This document shows, piece by piece, positions 1-8,440 of a DNA stretch of 64,000 nucleotides. The DNA is from Alternaria dauci (Eukaryota; Ascomycota; Dothideomycetes; Pleosporales; Pleosporaceae): contig NC_091272.1 of assembly GCF_042100115.1 (NCBI RefSeq), forward strand, positions 744,001 through 808,000, read 5' to 3'. The notes below the pieces were generated by a model, which searched no databases, was not told the origin of the DNA, and was given only the letters and a program-made list of their open reading frames with translations. The first letter of the stretch is position 1; each line of letters opens with the position of its first letter. The position numbers and the translations under genes are program-made.

Positions 1-611
1 GCGGACAAAGCCACCGCTCTCATCGCACAAGCAAGAGATGCTGTTATCATTACTATCGAGAAGGTCAAGCGGCTTAGAGTGATGAGTGTAGCGAAGGCGG
101 TCGGCGCATGGATCAAGCAACACCCTTGGGAGGCTGCAGTGATCCTTGTGCCGCTGGTTGCGCTTTTATCTTCGGCAATAGCATTGCTGGCGATAGGTTT
201 CGGGACAGGTGGTATTGTCGCTGGTATGTTATGCCATCAGGTCCATCGTGCATGGGCGAGTACTGATATATCATAGGCAGTACAGCAGCGGCCATCCAAG
301 CAGGAATCGGCAACGTCGTCGTGGGTTCGATCTTCGCCACTTGCACTAGTGCTATGATGGGCGGCTATGGCGCAGGAATTATCTTCGGAGGGGTCTGGGT
401 TGGATCAACAGCCCTCATGGTAGGTCTCGCTACAGTTTGGAAGAGATGGAAAAGTCAGTCACAGCGTGCGATGGTCCTTCCGGGAAACGGCGCGCCATTG
501 AAGGCGGTTGCTGAAAAGGTCAAGCGAGCGGCTTCCGACGCCATGTTTTTGACGATGTTTGCCGCAGCATACGCGGTATACCGGTGGAAACGTTGGTACA
601 GAGGGCTTTGA
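1..611 (+). CDS. ISG12 (IFI6/IFI27)-type small membrane protein, 5' truncated by window edge
   Basis: An open frame runs from base 1 without a start codon, so the N-terminus lies outside the window. Two exons, 1-223 and 277-611, join in frame across a GT-AG intron (gtatgt...catag). The joined product has a polar N-terminal stretch, a hydrophobic segment, then a Gly/Ala-rich block beginning GFGTGGIVAGS and continuing with GSIFATCTSAMMGGYG. This is the signature of the interferon-inducible IFI6/IFI27 (ISG12, FAM14) family, small mitochondrial or ER membrane proteins in animals that also occur in fungi. A basic tail with another hydrophobic stretch follows and ends at a TGA codon. Its function in fungi is not established. 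The family call rests on the block's Gly/Ala pattern and spacing. Confidence 0.72.
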
Positions 612-1462
612 GAAGGACGTTCACAAGTTGAAAAGTTGAAGTCTGGGTAACTCGCGACGGCATGCTCGGTCAACCAGGGGAAATTTCATCCCTGGAGGTG
701 GTAGGGCCCAAGACAAAGCAGTGCTGGGAAATTTGATTCAAATACTCCAGTTTTGCTGACGGCAATGACTGGGAACTGCATCGACCCTGCGGTCGTCGGT
801 AATAATACGCAAGATAATGGCGTTGCTGAAGTTGATCGTTCGATTTGATATGTGGTCGCGTCGATGCTCGCAACTAGTGAAGCAGTTAATAAATTTGCTT
901 TACAAGACCTCCCTTTTCCTGCTCTAAATGCTATGGAGTTGGTCGGCAGACGGCTTCGGCTCTTCACTGTTCTCCAGCTTGAACACCCGCAGCTATAGTC
1001 AACTTCTCGCTAATCTCGACGACGAACCTAATTGGATGAACCCAGGTATGATCGCCTCGGCTTCTGTGATGTTTCTGCAGGCTGCTTTGCCATGAGCATG
1101 GAGGGACTGAATGGTTCAACTGGGATCTGTTGTTGACCCAATGATAACATGTAAACTACGAAACAGCGCAGCTTCTGATCGTAGGAGAACGCGTCATGCA
1201 CTTAGATATGACGGCGACCAGCCAAGGGAGTTGTCACGCAGGTCGGAAGTCCGCAGTCGCCTCCGCAAGCGGAGATTAGGTCATCGCTCCGTCGAACAAA
1301 GCAGTAGTCTCAAATATCGGATTGGTACCTTACGTGTATCAAAAGGGGGACCCTACGGGAATCCTCATTATTTCGACGTCGTGGAGAGCACGTGCGTGAG
1401 AGTCAGGAGTCGTCCGAGCTTGGATAAGGCGTCCCACTATTGCTGACTAACGCGGAAGACAG
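612..1462. other. intergenic region with short open fragments, no confident gene
   Basis: No convincing gene. A frame at about 679-750 reads a Gly-rich stretch containing GRAQDKAVLGNLI, then stops. Another frame near 780 reads VVGNNTQDNG. Both resemble pieces of a short repeat protein but lie in different frames. At 1442-1462 there is a clear branch site plus acceptor (ctgactaac...gacag), so an upstream, possibly untranslated, exon of the next gene probably lies here. Confidence 0.5.
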
Positions 1463-1522
1463 GCAGTAACGGTGGTGGCGCAGCAAGGCTCACCCCCTTC
1501 TTCCACAATCAATGCATCAGAC

Positions 1523-2785
1523 ATGCCAGCAGATCGAACGCGCACCACGAATCCCCAGGGCAGGCAAAAGTCTTGCGCAGAGTGCGCAAAAGCAAAACGC
1601 AGGTGCGGTCTGGAACAGCCTTACTGTGCACGATGTACTAGACAGCACCTTACATGTGTCTATCCACTGCGGCCTGGTTCGCAAGCTGCAATTCCACAAA
1701 CTAACGCAGTCGAAGTGCCTGCAGGTGTGCGACCCTCACAAACATCGGTGGAAATAACAGATCTAGTCAACGAAGAAGTTGCATTCGATTTCGACCTGCC
1801 TACCATGCCAACAAGTCCCACTGCAGCTATGTTGGGCTTCGACTTCTGCACCAGCGCAAATTCTCTGGACACGCTTTCGGAGATGCTGGACTTGCAGTCC
1901 AACCAACTGAATCGAACAGCTTTGCAAGGAGTCTCTGTGCCAGTCAGAAAGCCCTTCACACCAGCCCATCTTTCACCCTACGCGAAGTCCAGAGTAGAGT
2001 ACTCTTTTGAACATATTAAACTCGCGCCCAAGATGATGGTAGAGCAAGCCTGTACACCATGGGCGCACCCAATGCTCTATGAGGAGTCCATGCCGAGATC
2101 ACTTCAAGACGCGCATGCCGCGTGTGCTCTTTACATTACTATGAACGACGCCAATGCTGAGCATGTCGCACGGTACATCACCAGCCGCGCTGAAGAGCTT
2201 GTTAACAGTACCATGCCAACTACACCAATTGAGATCCTTGCTCGTACACAAGCTCTTATGCTATATCAGGCTATGCTGTTCTCTAGCGGAGAGATACGTC
2301 TCTGGGCACTAGCTGATACCCTACTGCCTTGCCTCGAGTACATGGGCTCCGTTCTAATACCTCTGGCAGCTGAAGAGGGTGAAATACCTGGGACTATCCC
2401 ACTATATCCCAGCACTGTTGCTCGATTGGCGTGGAAATCGTACATTTTCCGGGAGTCAGCCCGAAGGTCGGTTCTGTGTGCCTTTCAAATAGCAATCATG
2501 TGGGCTTTGTTCAGCGGTCAAATGAGAACTTGCTCCCACAACGCTTCTCTTGGAAATATCGTCACACTTTCAGCACACTTGTGGAGAGCGACCAACGCCT
2601 TCGATTTTGCCATGGCTTGGAACGACAAGAATCACTTTGTCGTCAAAGAACTAGACTTCACGGACGTCTTGAACATTGCACAGCCAGATGACTTGGACGT
2701 GTTCGCTAACATGATGCTCGTCGCACTGCAGGGTGCTGACGATATGCGAGGGTGGTATCATATACGAGGTGGCGCCCTGCTGTAA
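1523..2785 (+). CDS. Zn2Cys6 (GAL4-type) transcription factor
   Basis: Single open exon of 420 codons from the first in-frame ATG at 1523. The frame stays open upstream to a splice acceptor at 1462, so a 5' exon may add residues. The N-terminus carries a complete binuclear zinc cluster with cysteines at about 18, 21, 28, 35, 38 and 45 (C-X2-C-X6-C-X6-C-X2-C-X6-C), preceded by Arg/Lys. The rest resembles the fungal regulator middle region (helical, with ALYITMNDANAEHV and similar segments) without an obvious activation domain. DNA-binding activator or repressor in the nucleus; target unknown. It lies about 10 kb from the polyketide synthase gene and nothing in the sequence ties it to that cluster. 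Confidence 0.85.
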   Translation: MPADRTRTTNPQGRQKSCAECAKAKRRCGLEQPYCARCTRQHLTCVYPLRPGSQAAIPQTNAVEVPAGVRPSQTSVEITDLVNEEVAFDFDLPTMPTSPTAAMLGFDFCTSANSLDTLSEMLDLQSNQLNRTALQGVSVPVRKPFTPAHLSPYAKSRVEYSFEHIKLAPKMMVEQACTPWAHPMLYEESMPRSLQDAHAACALYITMNDANAEHVARYITSRAEELVNSTMPTTPIEILARTQALMLYQAMLFSSGEIRLWALADTLLPCLEYMGSVLIPLAAEEGEIPGTIPLYPSTVARLAWKSYIFRESARRSVLCAFQIAIMWALFSGQMRTCSHNASLGNIVTLSAHLWRATNAFDFAMAWNDKNHFVVKELDFTDVLNIAQPDDLDVFANMMLVALQGADDMRGWYHIRGGALL

Positions 2786-2910
2786 CCCCCTTTGCAGCCA
2801 TGCCAAAGCCTCCAAACTTGTATATTCAACTGCTGCCTCAACTTCATTCAACCATCCTTTCAACCACCGCTTCCACCAACGAATGGACTCCGGGTGGCCA
2901 TCACCTACAC

Positions 2911-4210
2911 CTATGCGTCCTTGTCGCCAAGGCCGTGCATATTAGCTCCTGGAACCGGTACCTTGTCATGATTAGCAAAGTCTAAGATATACGCAACATG
3001 GCATGACTTACCTCCGGGTAGGACCACCACCTGTCGTTGTTATCGATGAACTCTTTGCCCTTCTTCTTGCCATACTCAATGATCCAGGCCTTCTCCGCAT
3101 TGGACAGGGGATGGTGACGCCAGGGACAACTGGTTCCCATCTTGCAAAGCTTACGCGTGAGGAAGGTAGCGAAGCAGAGTCCTAGGTCATGGCGCTGCTC
3201 GGATCCGTACAGTCCTGGAGCGACCTTGCCATTGCCACCGTTGAGGAACCGCTGGCTCTTGGGCTTGCTTTCGTACATGAGTTTGATGCGGTAGTCGTAG
3301 CCGCGGAGATCTTGTACTGTCGGAGGTACTTCGTCGACAGCGGCGTTTTCGAAATGCGGAAGGCCTAGGTAAGGCTCCTGGACCATGGCCTCACGCTGCG
3401 GGTGGACGCTATACTGATTTGGTTTCTCGTACTTGGTCGGAGCATCGTCATCATCGTCGCCCCAGTCTACCTCATCTTCAACGTTGTATCTGCCACATGA
3501 TTGCGAGACGCTCAACTGCTCTTTGGAATACCGCCTGTTGGCGGACACATGGCCGTCAGCGGTAGCCTGGTCCAGCGGAGACAACCTCATCTCTTCGCCA
3601 CGGTTGTTGTTGTGGTTTCCGTTGAAGCCGCCATTCGAGTTGTCGACAGCAGCCTCAGCTTTGGTCTTGACCTGGTCAACGCGTATCTTGCAGGCGCGGG
3701 CGACGTGCCCTTCCTCTCCACACCGGAAACAGGCCTTCTTGCCAAAGTGGGGAGCAAGATTGCAATCAGCGGCTCTATGGCCTTCTCAACACTTAGCAAT
3801 CGTGTATCAGTGGACTACGGTAGCAACAAACCTGGCACATTGCAAGCAAAGCATCGTATACCCTCATCTCTTCGATCTTCTCTACGAGGCGGTGTCCTCA
3901 CGGGTTCGTGACGCGTCGGCGTTCGCTCTCGGTGGCGCGGCAAGTCATCACGATAGTCTCGATGGCGAGCAGGCGAACGACCTCTCATACGCTCTTGCTC
4001 ACGGACAGGCGAACGACTGCGTCTACGCTGTTGCTCAGTCACACGAAGCGCTGCCTCAGCTTTTGCGTAACTGCGCTGTCGTGCTCTCCGGTTCGGACGA
4101 CCTCGACCTTCCGCTCGCCAATCTTCATGAGCATCTGGCGGAGGAGCGGCGGGGGGTGGTGGAGGCTTGTTTGGACCATACGGGCCTCGTCGTAGTCCTT
4201 CGTCTCGCAT
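2911..4210 (-). CDS. RS-rich protein with two CCHC zinc knuckles and a CCCH zinc finger
   Basis: Three exons (4210-3832, 3781-3012, 2961-2911) join in frame to about 399 codons. The introns are 50 bp each with clear branch sites. The N-terminus is Arg/Ser/Pro-rich (RS-like, about residues 20-115). The first splice completes a zinc knuckle (CFACNVPGHRAADC, about 120-133), and a second knuckle CFRCGEEGHVARAC follows at 144-157. An acidic DDDDD stretch lies near 236-240. A CCCH finger with spacing C-X9-C-X5-C-X3-H is at about 329-349. The last small exon adds about 16 residues. Zinc knuckles, CCCH and RS regions together suggest RNA binding or processing in the nucleus. I do not recognise a specific orthologue. 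The start may lie further upstream, since an acceptor-like site precedes 4210. Confidence 0.75.
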
Positions 4211-4955
4211 ATTGGACTGCCGCGAGGTGCCTACTCTTGTCAGTGTAGGGGTCGAGTTAGCTTGTTCGTTCCAAGATCAAATGCAAAGGCTAGGTGTTAG
4301 TTTGTTGTTGATGGAATGGAAGTCCAGGTAGATGGGCTATAAGTCTACGTGACCGCGTATTCGCGCACAGACCGCGCATGATACACCCGTAGGTAGTGTT
4401 ACGGTGAGTGTCTTTTATACTGTGACGTCAGTTTAAACTACAGTGAGCGGCCGTTAGTGTCGAAGTGCTGCACTGAGCATCTTCGCCGGTTCCACAGCCA
4501 TCCCGCTTCCTTCCGCTGGATACGCCGGTCTTGACAAATATACATGGTTAATTGATCTAGTAACGTCTGGATGAAACGAAGTCGCAATCTGAACGAATGA
4601 GTCGAGCAATGTAGTAAAGTACAGCACACAGGCCTACGAAGAATGGAGTAACCTTGTCGCGTTTGTCTGATCTGCTGATCATTGTTGGTATGACTTCCTG
4701 ACGGCGTTTCTTCGGGGGGTATAGATAACAACATCAAGAGCAGTGGGAGCCGTGAGCTTAACCAACAAATGCTAGCATCGTCATATCAAATGTAGCGTAG
4801 ATGACTGTTTGTCCAGCATGAAATATAACGAAATATCATTCAAATCCCAATCGTGAGGTTACATACCTCGTTGGGAAGATCGGGCCTACCCTAATACAAA
4901 TAAAGTATCAGAAAAAGCTATTCTTCCCTTTCTTCACTACATCAACGTGGTCAGT
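4211..4955. other. intergenic region
   Basis: 745 bp between two minus-strand genes. It should hold the promoter and perhaps a 5' exon of the zinc-knuckle gene and the 3' end of the next gene. Short open frames show no protein-like composition. No tRNA, repeat or palindrome stood out. Confidence 0.5.
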
Positions 4956-5699
4956 CTATAACCCCTCCCTGAACACACTTCTCCGGCTCTCCGTGGGACT
5001 GTTGTCCAGGCTGTCCACACTGCCCGGCTTCTTGTGCTTGGGCGCGCTCGGCATGGTCGCCGTGGCACCACCCCGATAACTCGTATCGGCATCTAGCACC
5101 GGCCTTGGGCTGACGCCCCTCAGACTCGCCGCATTGTCATCGCCGAAAGGATTCCTGGCACTCTGCGCATCGAGATGTTCATCGTAGGAGTCTCGCGTGC
5201 GGCTGCGTCCACGAGTCGGCTCGGCGGTGTTGTTGTATGGGGTAGGGTTTGCATACGGGTTCGCGGTTTGACCATGGGTAGACGCGGGTTCGTGGAGACC
5301 GAGTTCCTGCTCTTCATAGTATGCCTCGTCGCCGACGCGCGAACTCCAGGCTTCATCGGGGTCGAGGCGACTCCCTGCGCCGCGGCCTCCGCCGACGCCT
5401 CGTTCGCCGCTGTAGCCTGCGTCCTCGTAGCCGCTACCCGTCGTGTACCGGTTGTTCCTGTTCTTGAATTTGCGCACCTGGGTGTCGAACCAGCCTTTGA
5501 TGCCCGTGGGCGCAGGCCCAGGGTAGTTTGAAGCTGCAGCGCTAGAGGAAGAGGAGCGGCTGAAGGCTACCATGGGGTTCATCGAGGGCGGTGGTAGGCC
5601 ATTGCGGGATGCGTTCCACCGGGCGTAGAAGTACCACCCAAAGTAGGAGATTGAGAGCAGCAGCAGCAGAATTATGATGAAGACTAGCCAGCCGTTCAT
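4956..5699 (-). CDS. conserved fungal single-pass membrane protein of unknown function
   Basis: Uninterrupted 247-codon frame. The N-terminus starts MNGWLVFIII and forms one transmembrane helix (about residues 4-27), immediately followed by YFYARWNASRNGLPPP. The remaining 210 residues are polar, Ser/Gly/Pro/Arg-rich and probably disordered, with DPDEAW and several SR/SP sites that look like phosphorylation targets. This layout is familiar from uncharacterised filamentous-fungal proteins, some of them labelled acid phosphatase-like without any catalytic motif. No such motif is visible here. Probably a signal-anchor protein with a cytosolic tail. Function unknown. Confidence 0.75.
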   Translation of the reverse strand: MNGWLVFIIILLLLLSISYFGWYFYARWNASRNGLPPPSMNPMVAFSRSSSSSAAASNYPGPAPTGIKGWFDTQVRKFKNRNNRYTTGSGYEDAGYSGERGVGGGRGAGSRLDPDEAWSSRVGDEAYYEEQELGLHEPASTHGQTANPYANPTPYNNTAEPTRGRSRTRDSYDEHLDAQSARNPFGDDNAASLRGVSPRPVLDADTSYRGGATATMPSAPKHKKPGSVDSLDNSPTESRRSVFREGL

Positions 5700-6452
5700 G
5701 TTGGCGGTGGTGGTATCGAGTGTGTTGGGGGCCGGTATTAATGTCGCATGTGCGGTTTGGGCGGCGGAGTCGCGATTGCGCGGAATTCGACGGGTTCGCT
5801 GTCGGTGTGACAGAGAGTCGTGGCTCCAAAGTGTGGGTGCAGGAGCTCAGGAATTAGGTATCACCCCGACGTGTGTAGTATGCGACGTCGGCTGTCTGCG
5901 CCGCAATGTCGATTTGTTGGTGTAGCTGACAGGCGCGGCTGAGTCCCTCTAGCCCGGGCTGCTTCGTATTGCCAAGTGATGACGTAACACGTGCTGTTGC
6001 CGCTGCCTGAGTTTGACAGTTGTCAGTCCAGGGAAGCAATGCCTTGCAATGATGCCCGTGGTATCAATACTCACACGCTGCGTGACCTGGCCCCTTTCGC
6101 GGAATTTTGGTCGGCCAGATATGTTTCAGATTAATGTCTGCTTTTCGTCTCAAGATAGTAACGTTATGGAACATGACGCACACGGACTAGCGTATCTGTA
6201 AACAAAAAAATGGGGATGGTGGGATCCGCCGATTGCGCCATTGGGCCAACGTCTATCCATGTACGCCCGGTGGGAACGCATGGCGCTGCAGGTAATGAGA
6301 TTGCACCATCAGTCTTCCATGTCCCAAATCTAACCCATCGTCAGTCTTTTCTTACGATCCACGGTGAAATCTGATATCCTCCGGTTCCTCTCTGGCCGTC
6401 TTGTACATATGAGCAAGACAACCTGGGTCATTCATTACACTAGGCCCTCAGC
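5700..6452. other. divergent promoter region
   Basis: 753 bp between a minus-strand and a plus-strand gene start, so it carries both promoters. Short open frames show no recognisable domain. No repeat noticed. Confidence 0.5.
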
Positions 6453-7724
6453 ATGAGTTCATCAGCTATTGGAGAGCCCCACAGCAAGATCGTCTTCGAA
6501 GCGAAATGTACCGATAACCACTCCAAAGCCGTCATTACATTGCAGGAGCACAAGGATGCCACAAAACCACCCTTTTTGCTCAATGTGTCCAAACAACCTC
6601 TCGTCCCGCAGCCTCCGGAAGACTCAACCCAACAGCGCGAAACACACATCGTCCTATCCGTTGGCTCCGGTGACCGGAGCGCAGAAGTCTTCTTCTCCAA
6701 TGTCGTACGTCCAATCCTCGAAGGCATTTACGACGTGGATGTGGTAAATCGGATGAGCATACATACTACCGAGTCAGCAACCAGCATCTTGCAACTCACA
6801 GACCGAGTGTTCTTCCCAGCTGCCAACCAGAGTAGACCAATACGCATCATTCTTCTCTCAGGAGACGGCGGTATCGTAGATCTTGTGAACGGCCTCTCAT
6901 CCAAGACGCCAAACCCGCAAGCATACGTCCCACCTGAAGTCGTGCTTCTGCCCTTAGGGACGGCGAATGCGCTATACCACTCCATCAACGCTGGAGGAAA
7001 GAACACATGGGGCCTACCCGCCCTCGGGGCATGGAAAACAAAGCCCCTGCCCACATTTACGGCTACATTCTCCCCCGGCGCACGTCTTCTCGCTGACGAA
7101 GCCCGAAAAGAAGAAGAATTACCCAAGGACGAGCAGGGCAATGGTATCCTTCACGGCGCAGTGGTAGCTAGCTGGGGCATGCACGCGTCTCTCGTGGGCG
7201 ATAGTGATACAGCCGAGTACCGCAAACATGGCGTTGAGCGCTTCAAGATGGCTGCAAAGGAGGCCTTGTATCCTGCGGATGGCTCGCCACCACACCCGTA
7301 CAAAGGCAAGATCTCGATTCTCCAGGACGGTGCTGATTGGGTTGCTTTGCCGGAACAAGAACACATGTATGTTCTGGCAACCATGGTCTCGCATCTCGAA
7401 CAGCCGTTCTGCATATCGCCTGCTAGTAAGCCGCTTGATGGTTCTATGCACCTTGTGCATTTTGGACCGAGGAGTGGGGACGAGGTCGTGGGTATCATGG
7501 GTAAAGCGTACCAGGGAGGCTTGCATGTACAGGAGGAGGATCTGAGGTATCAGAGCATTGATGGACTGAGGATCGAGTTTGAGGGCAAAGAGCAGGACGG
7601 TAGATGGAGACGTATATGTATCGATGGAAAGATTGTGAGAGTTGAGGCTGACGGATGGGTCGAGGTGAAGAGAGTCAGACACGGGAAAGGTGGGGCGAGG
7701 GTATTGGACGTTGTTATGGCTTAG
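6453..7724 (+). CDS. diacylglycerol/sphingoid-base kinase-like protein
   Basis: Intronless 423-codon frame. A central region matches the DAGK catalytic fold. The nucleotide-loop motif is IILLSGDGGIVDLVNGL (about residues 131-147), followed by VVLLPLGTANAL (about 165-176), the counterpart of the usual GTGN motif. The C-terminal part (SKPLDGSMHLVHF...VRVEADGWVEV) resembles the C-terminal beta domain of sphingosine and diacylglycerol kinases. Such enzymes phosphorylate a lipid alcohol with ATP. The second motif reads GTAN rather than GTGN, so specificity and activity are uncertain. No membrane segment seen, so probably cytosolic or peripheral. ATG at 6453 follows a short pyrimidine-rich leader. 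Confidence 0.8.
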   Translation: MSSSAIGEPHSKIVFEAKCTDNHSKAVITLQEHKDATKPPFLLNVSKQPLVPQPPEDSTQQRETHIVLSVGSGDRSAEVFFSNVVRPILEGIYDVDVVNRMSIHTTESATSILQLTDRVFFPAANQSRPIRIILLSGDGGIVDLVNGLSSKTPNPQAYVPPEVVLLPLGTANALYHSINAGGKNTWGLPALGAWKTKPLPTFTATFSPGARLLADEARKEEELPKDEQGNGILHGAVVASWGMHASLVGDSDTAEYRKHGVERFKMAAKEALYPADGSPPHPYKGKISILQDGADWVALPEQEHMYVLATMVSHLEQPFCISPASKPLDGSMHLVHFGPRSGDEVVGIMGKAYQGGLHVQEEDLRYQSIDGLRIEFEGKEQDGRWRRICIDGKIVRVEADGWVEVKRVRHGKGGARVLDVVMA

Positions 7725-7900
7725 TATTACGTGTACTTGATATGTTATCTGTATAGCCTCTCTATCAGAAAGAGGGGGTACAAGACACCGAGACACACGA
7801 ATCTTCCATCATCCAATCATTACATAGCTGACGCCATGTACCCGACAGGATCTCCCAAAGGTCATCCACCAGGCGCCGACATCAAGGACTCTCTCAATCT

Positions 7901-8440
7901 TTAGGAAGATGCGCGGCTCATGTAAGCCTCAGACTTGTCGACAAAGAGTACATGGTCAGATACGCTTGGACGTTGCTCTGCGGGGATGTTGGCAATGAGG
8001 TGGCGGAGACAATAATTATAGGTCTTCATTTCCACAGTCTTGATCTTGAGGTTCTCGATTTCGAGTTGAAGGTCGTTGACAGTTTGGTCGCGTTGATTGA
8101 CAACTTGCTTGAGACCGTTGATCTGACCCTCTAGTTGATGGATTCCGGCGTCCTTTTGCAGAAGCTTTGCGTCCCTCGCAGCGAGCTTACCCTTCAACTT
8201 GATGTAGGCTACGTTGGCCTGGCGATATGCCATTTCCCAGTTGCTGGGAGCCTTGTTGGTCGGTTCAGTGGAAGGAAGCACCTCCTTGCCTTGGCCACCG
8301 TGTTTGAGATCCGTGCCAGTATCTTCCAGCTTGCGCTTCTTGGTGGTGTGGACGCCTGGAGGCACAATATCAGAAGACAAGGTGGGGATCGTAGCGGATG
8401 AGTCGGGAAGCGCGGAGTGAGTGCCGCCGATTGAAGGCAT
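7901..8440 (-). CDS. coiled-coil protein of unknown function
   Basis: 179 codons from ATG 8440. A longer frame opens at 8476, but an acceptor (gctgatcaagacag) ends at 8446 and a donor (gtaagt) lies at 8516, so 8446-8516 is probably a 5'-UTR intron and translation starts at MPSIGG. Residues 1-70 are low-complexity with a KKRK basic patch (possible nuclear signal). Residues about 85-150 form a strong heptad coiled coil (LKGKLAARDAKLLQKDAGI... LQLEIENLKIK). The tail contains IPAEQRPSVSD. No basic-leucine-zipper DNA-contact region is evident. I do not recognise the family. It is convergent with the lipid-kinase-like gene, whose stop is 176 bp away. Confidence 0.65.
   Translation of the reverse strand: MPSIGGTHSALPDSSATIPTLSSDIVPPGVHTTKKRKLEDTGTDLKHGGQGKEVLPSTEPTNKAPSNWEMAYRQANVAYIKLKGKLAARDAKLLQKDAGIHQLEGQINGLKQVVNQRDQTVNDLQLEIENLKIKTVEMKTYNYCLRHLIANIPAEQRPSVSDHVLFVDKSEAYMSRASS

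Noticed and set aside
1111..1446. 111-residue plus-strand open frame before the first Zn2Cys6 gene
   Set aside because: Arg/Ser-rich without domain or codon pattern. An intron acceptor at 1462 suggests this is leader sequence.
1472..1522. Extension of the first Zn2Cys6 frame upstream of ATG 1523
   Set aside because: The frame begins with GTG, which is not a normal nuclear fungal start. The first ATG is at 1523 unless an upstream exon exists.
4438..4737. 99-residue minus-strand frame
   Set aside because: No recognisable feature; low-complexity codons; lies in an intergenic promoter area.
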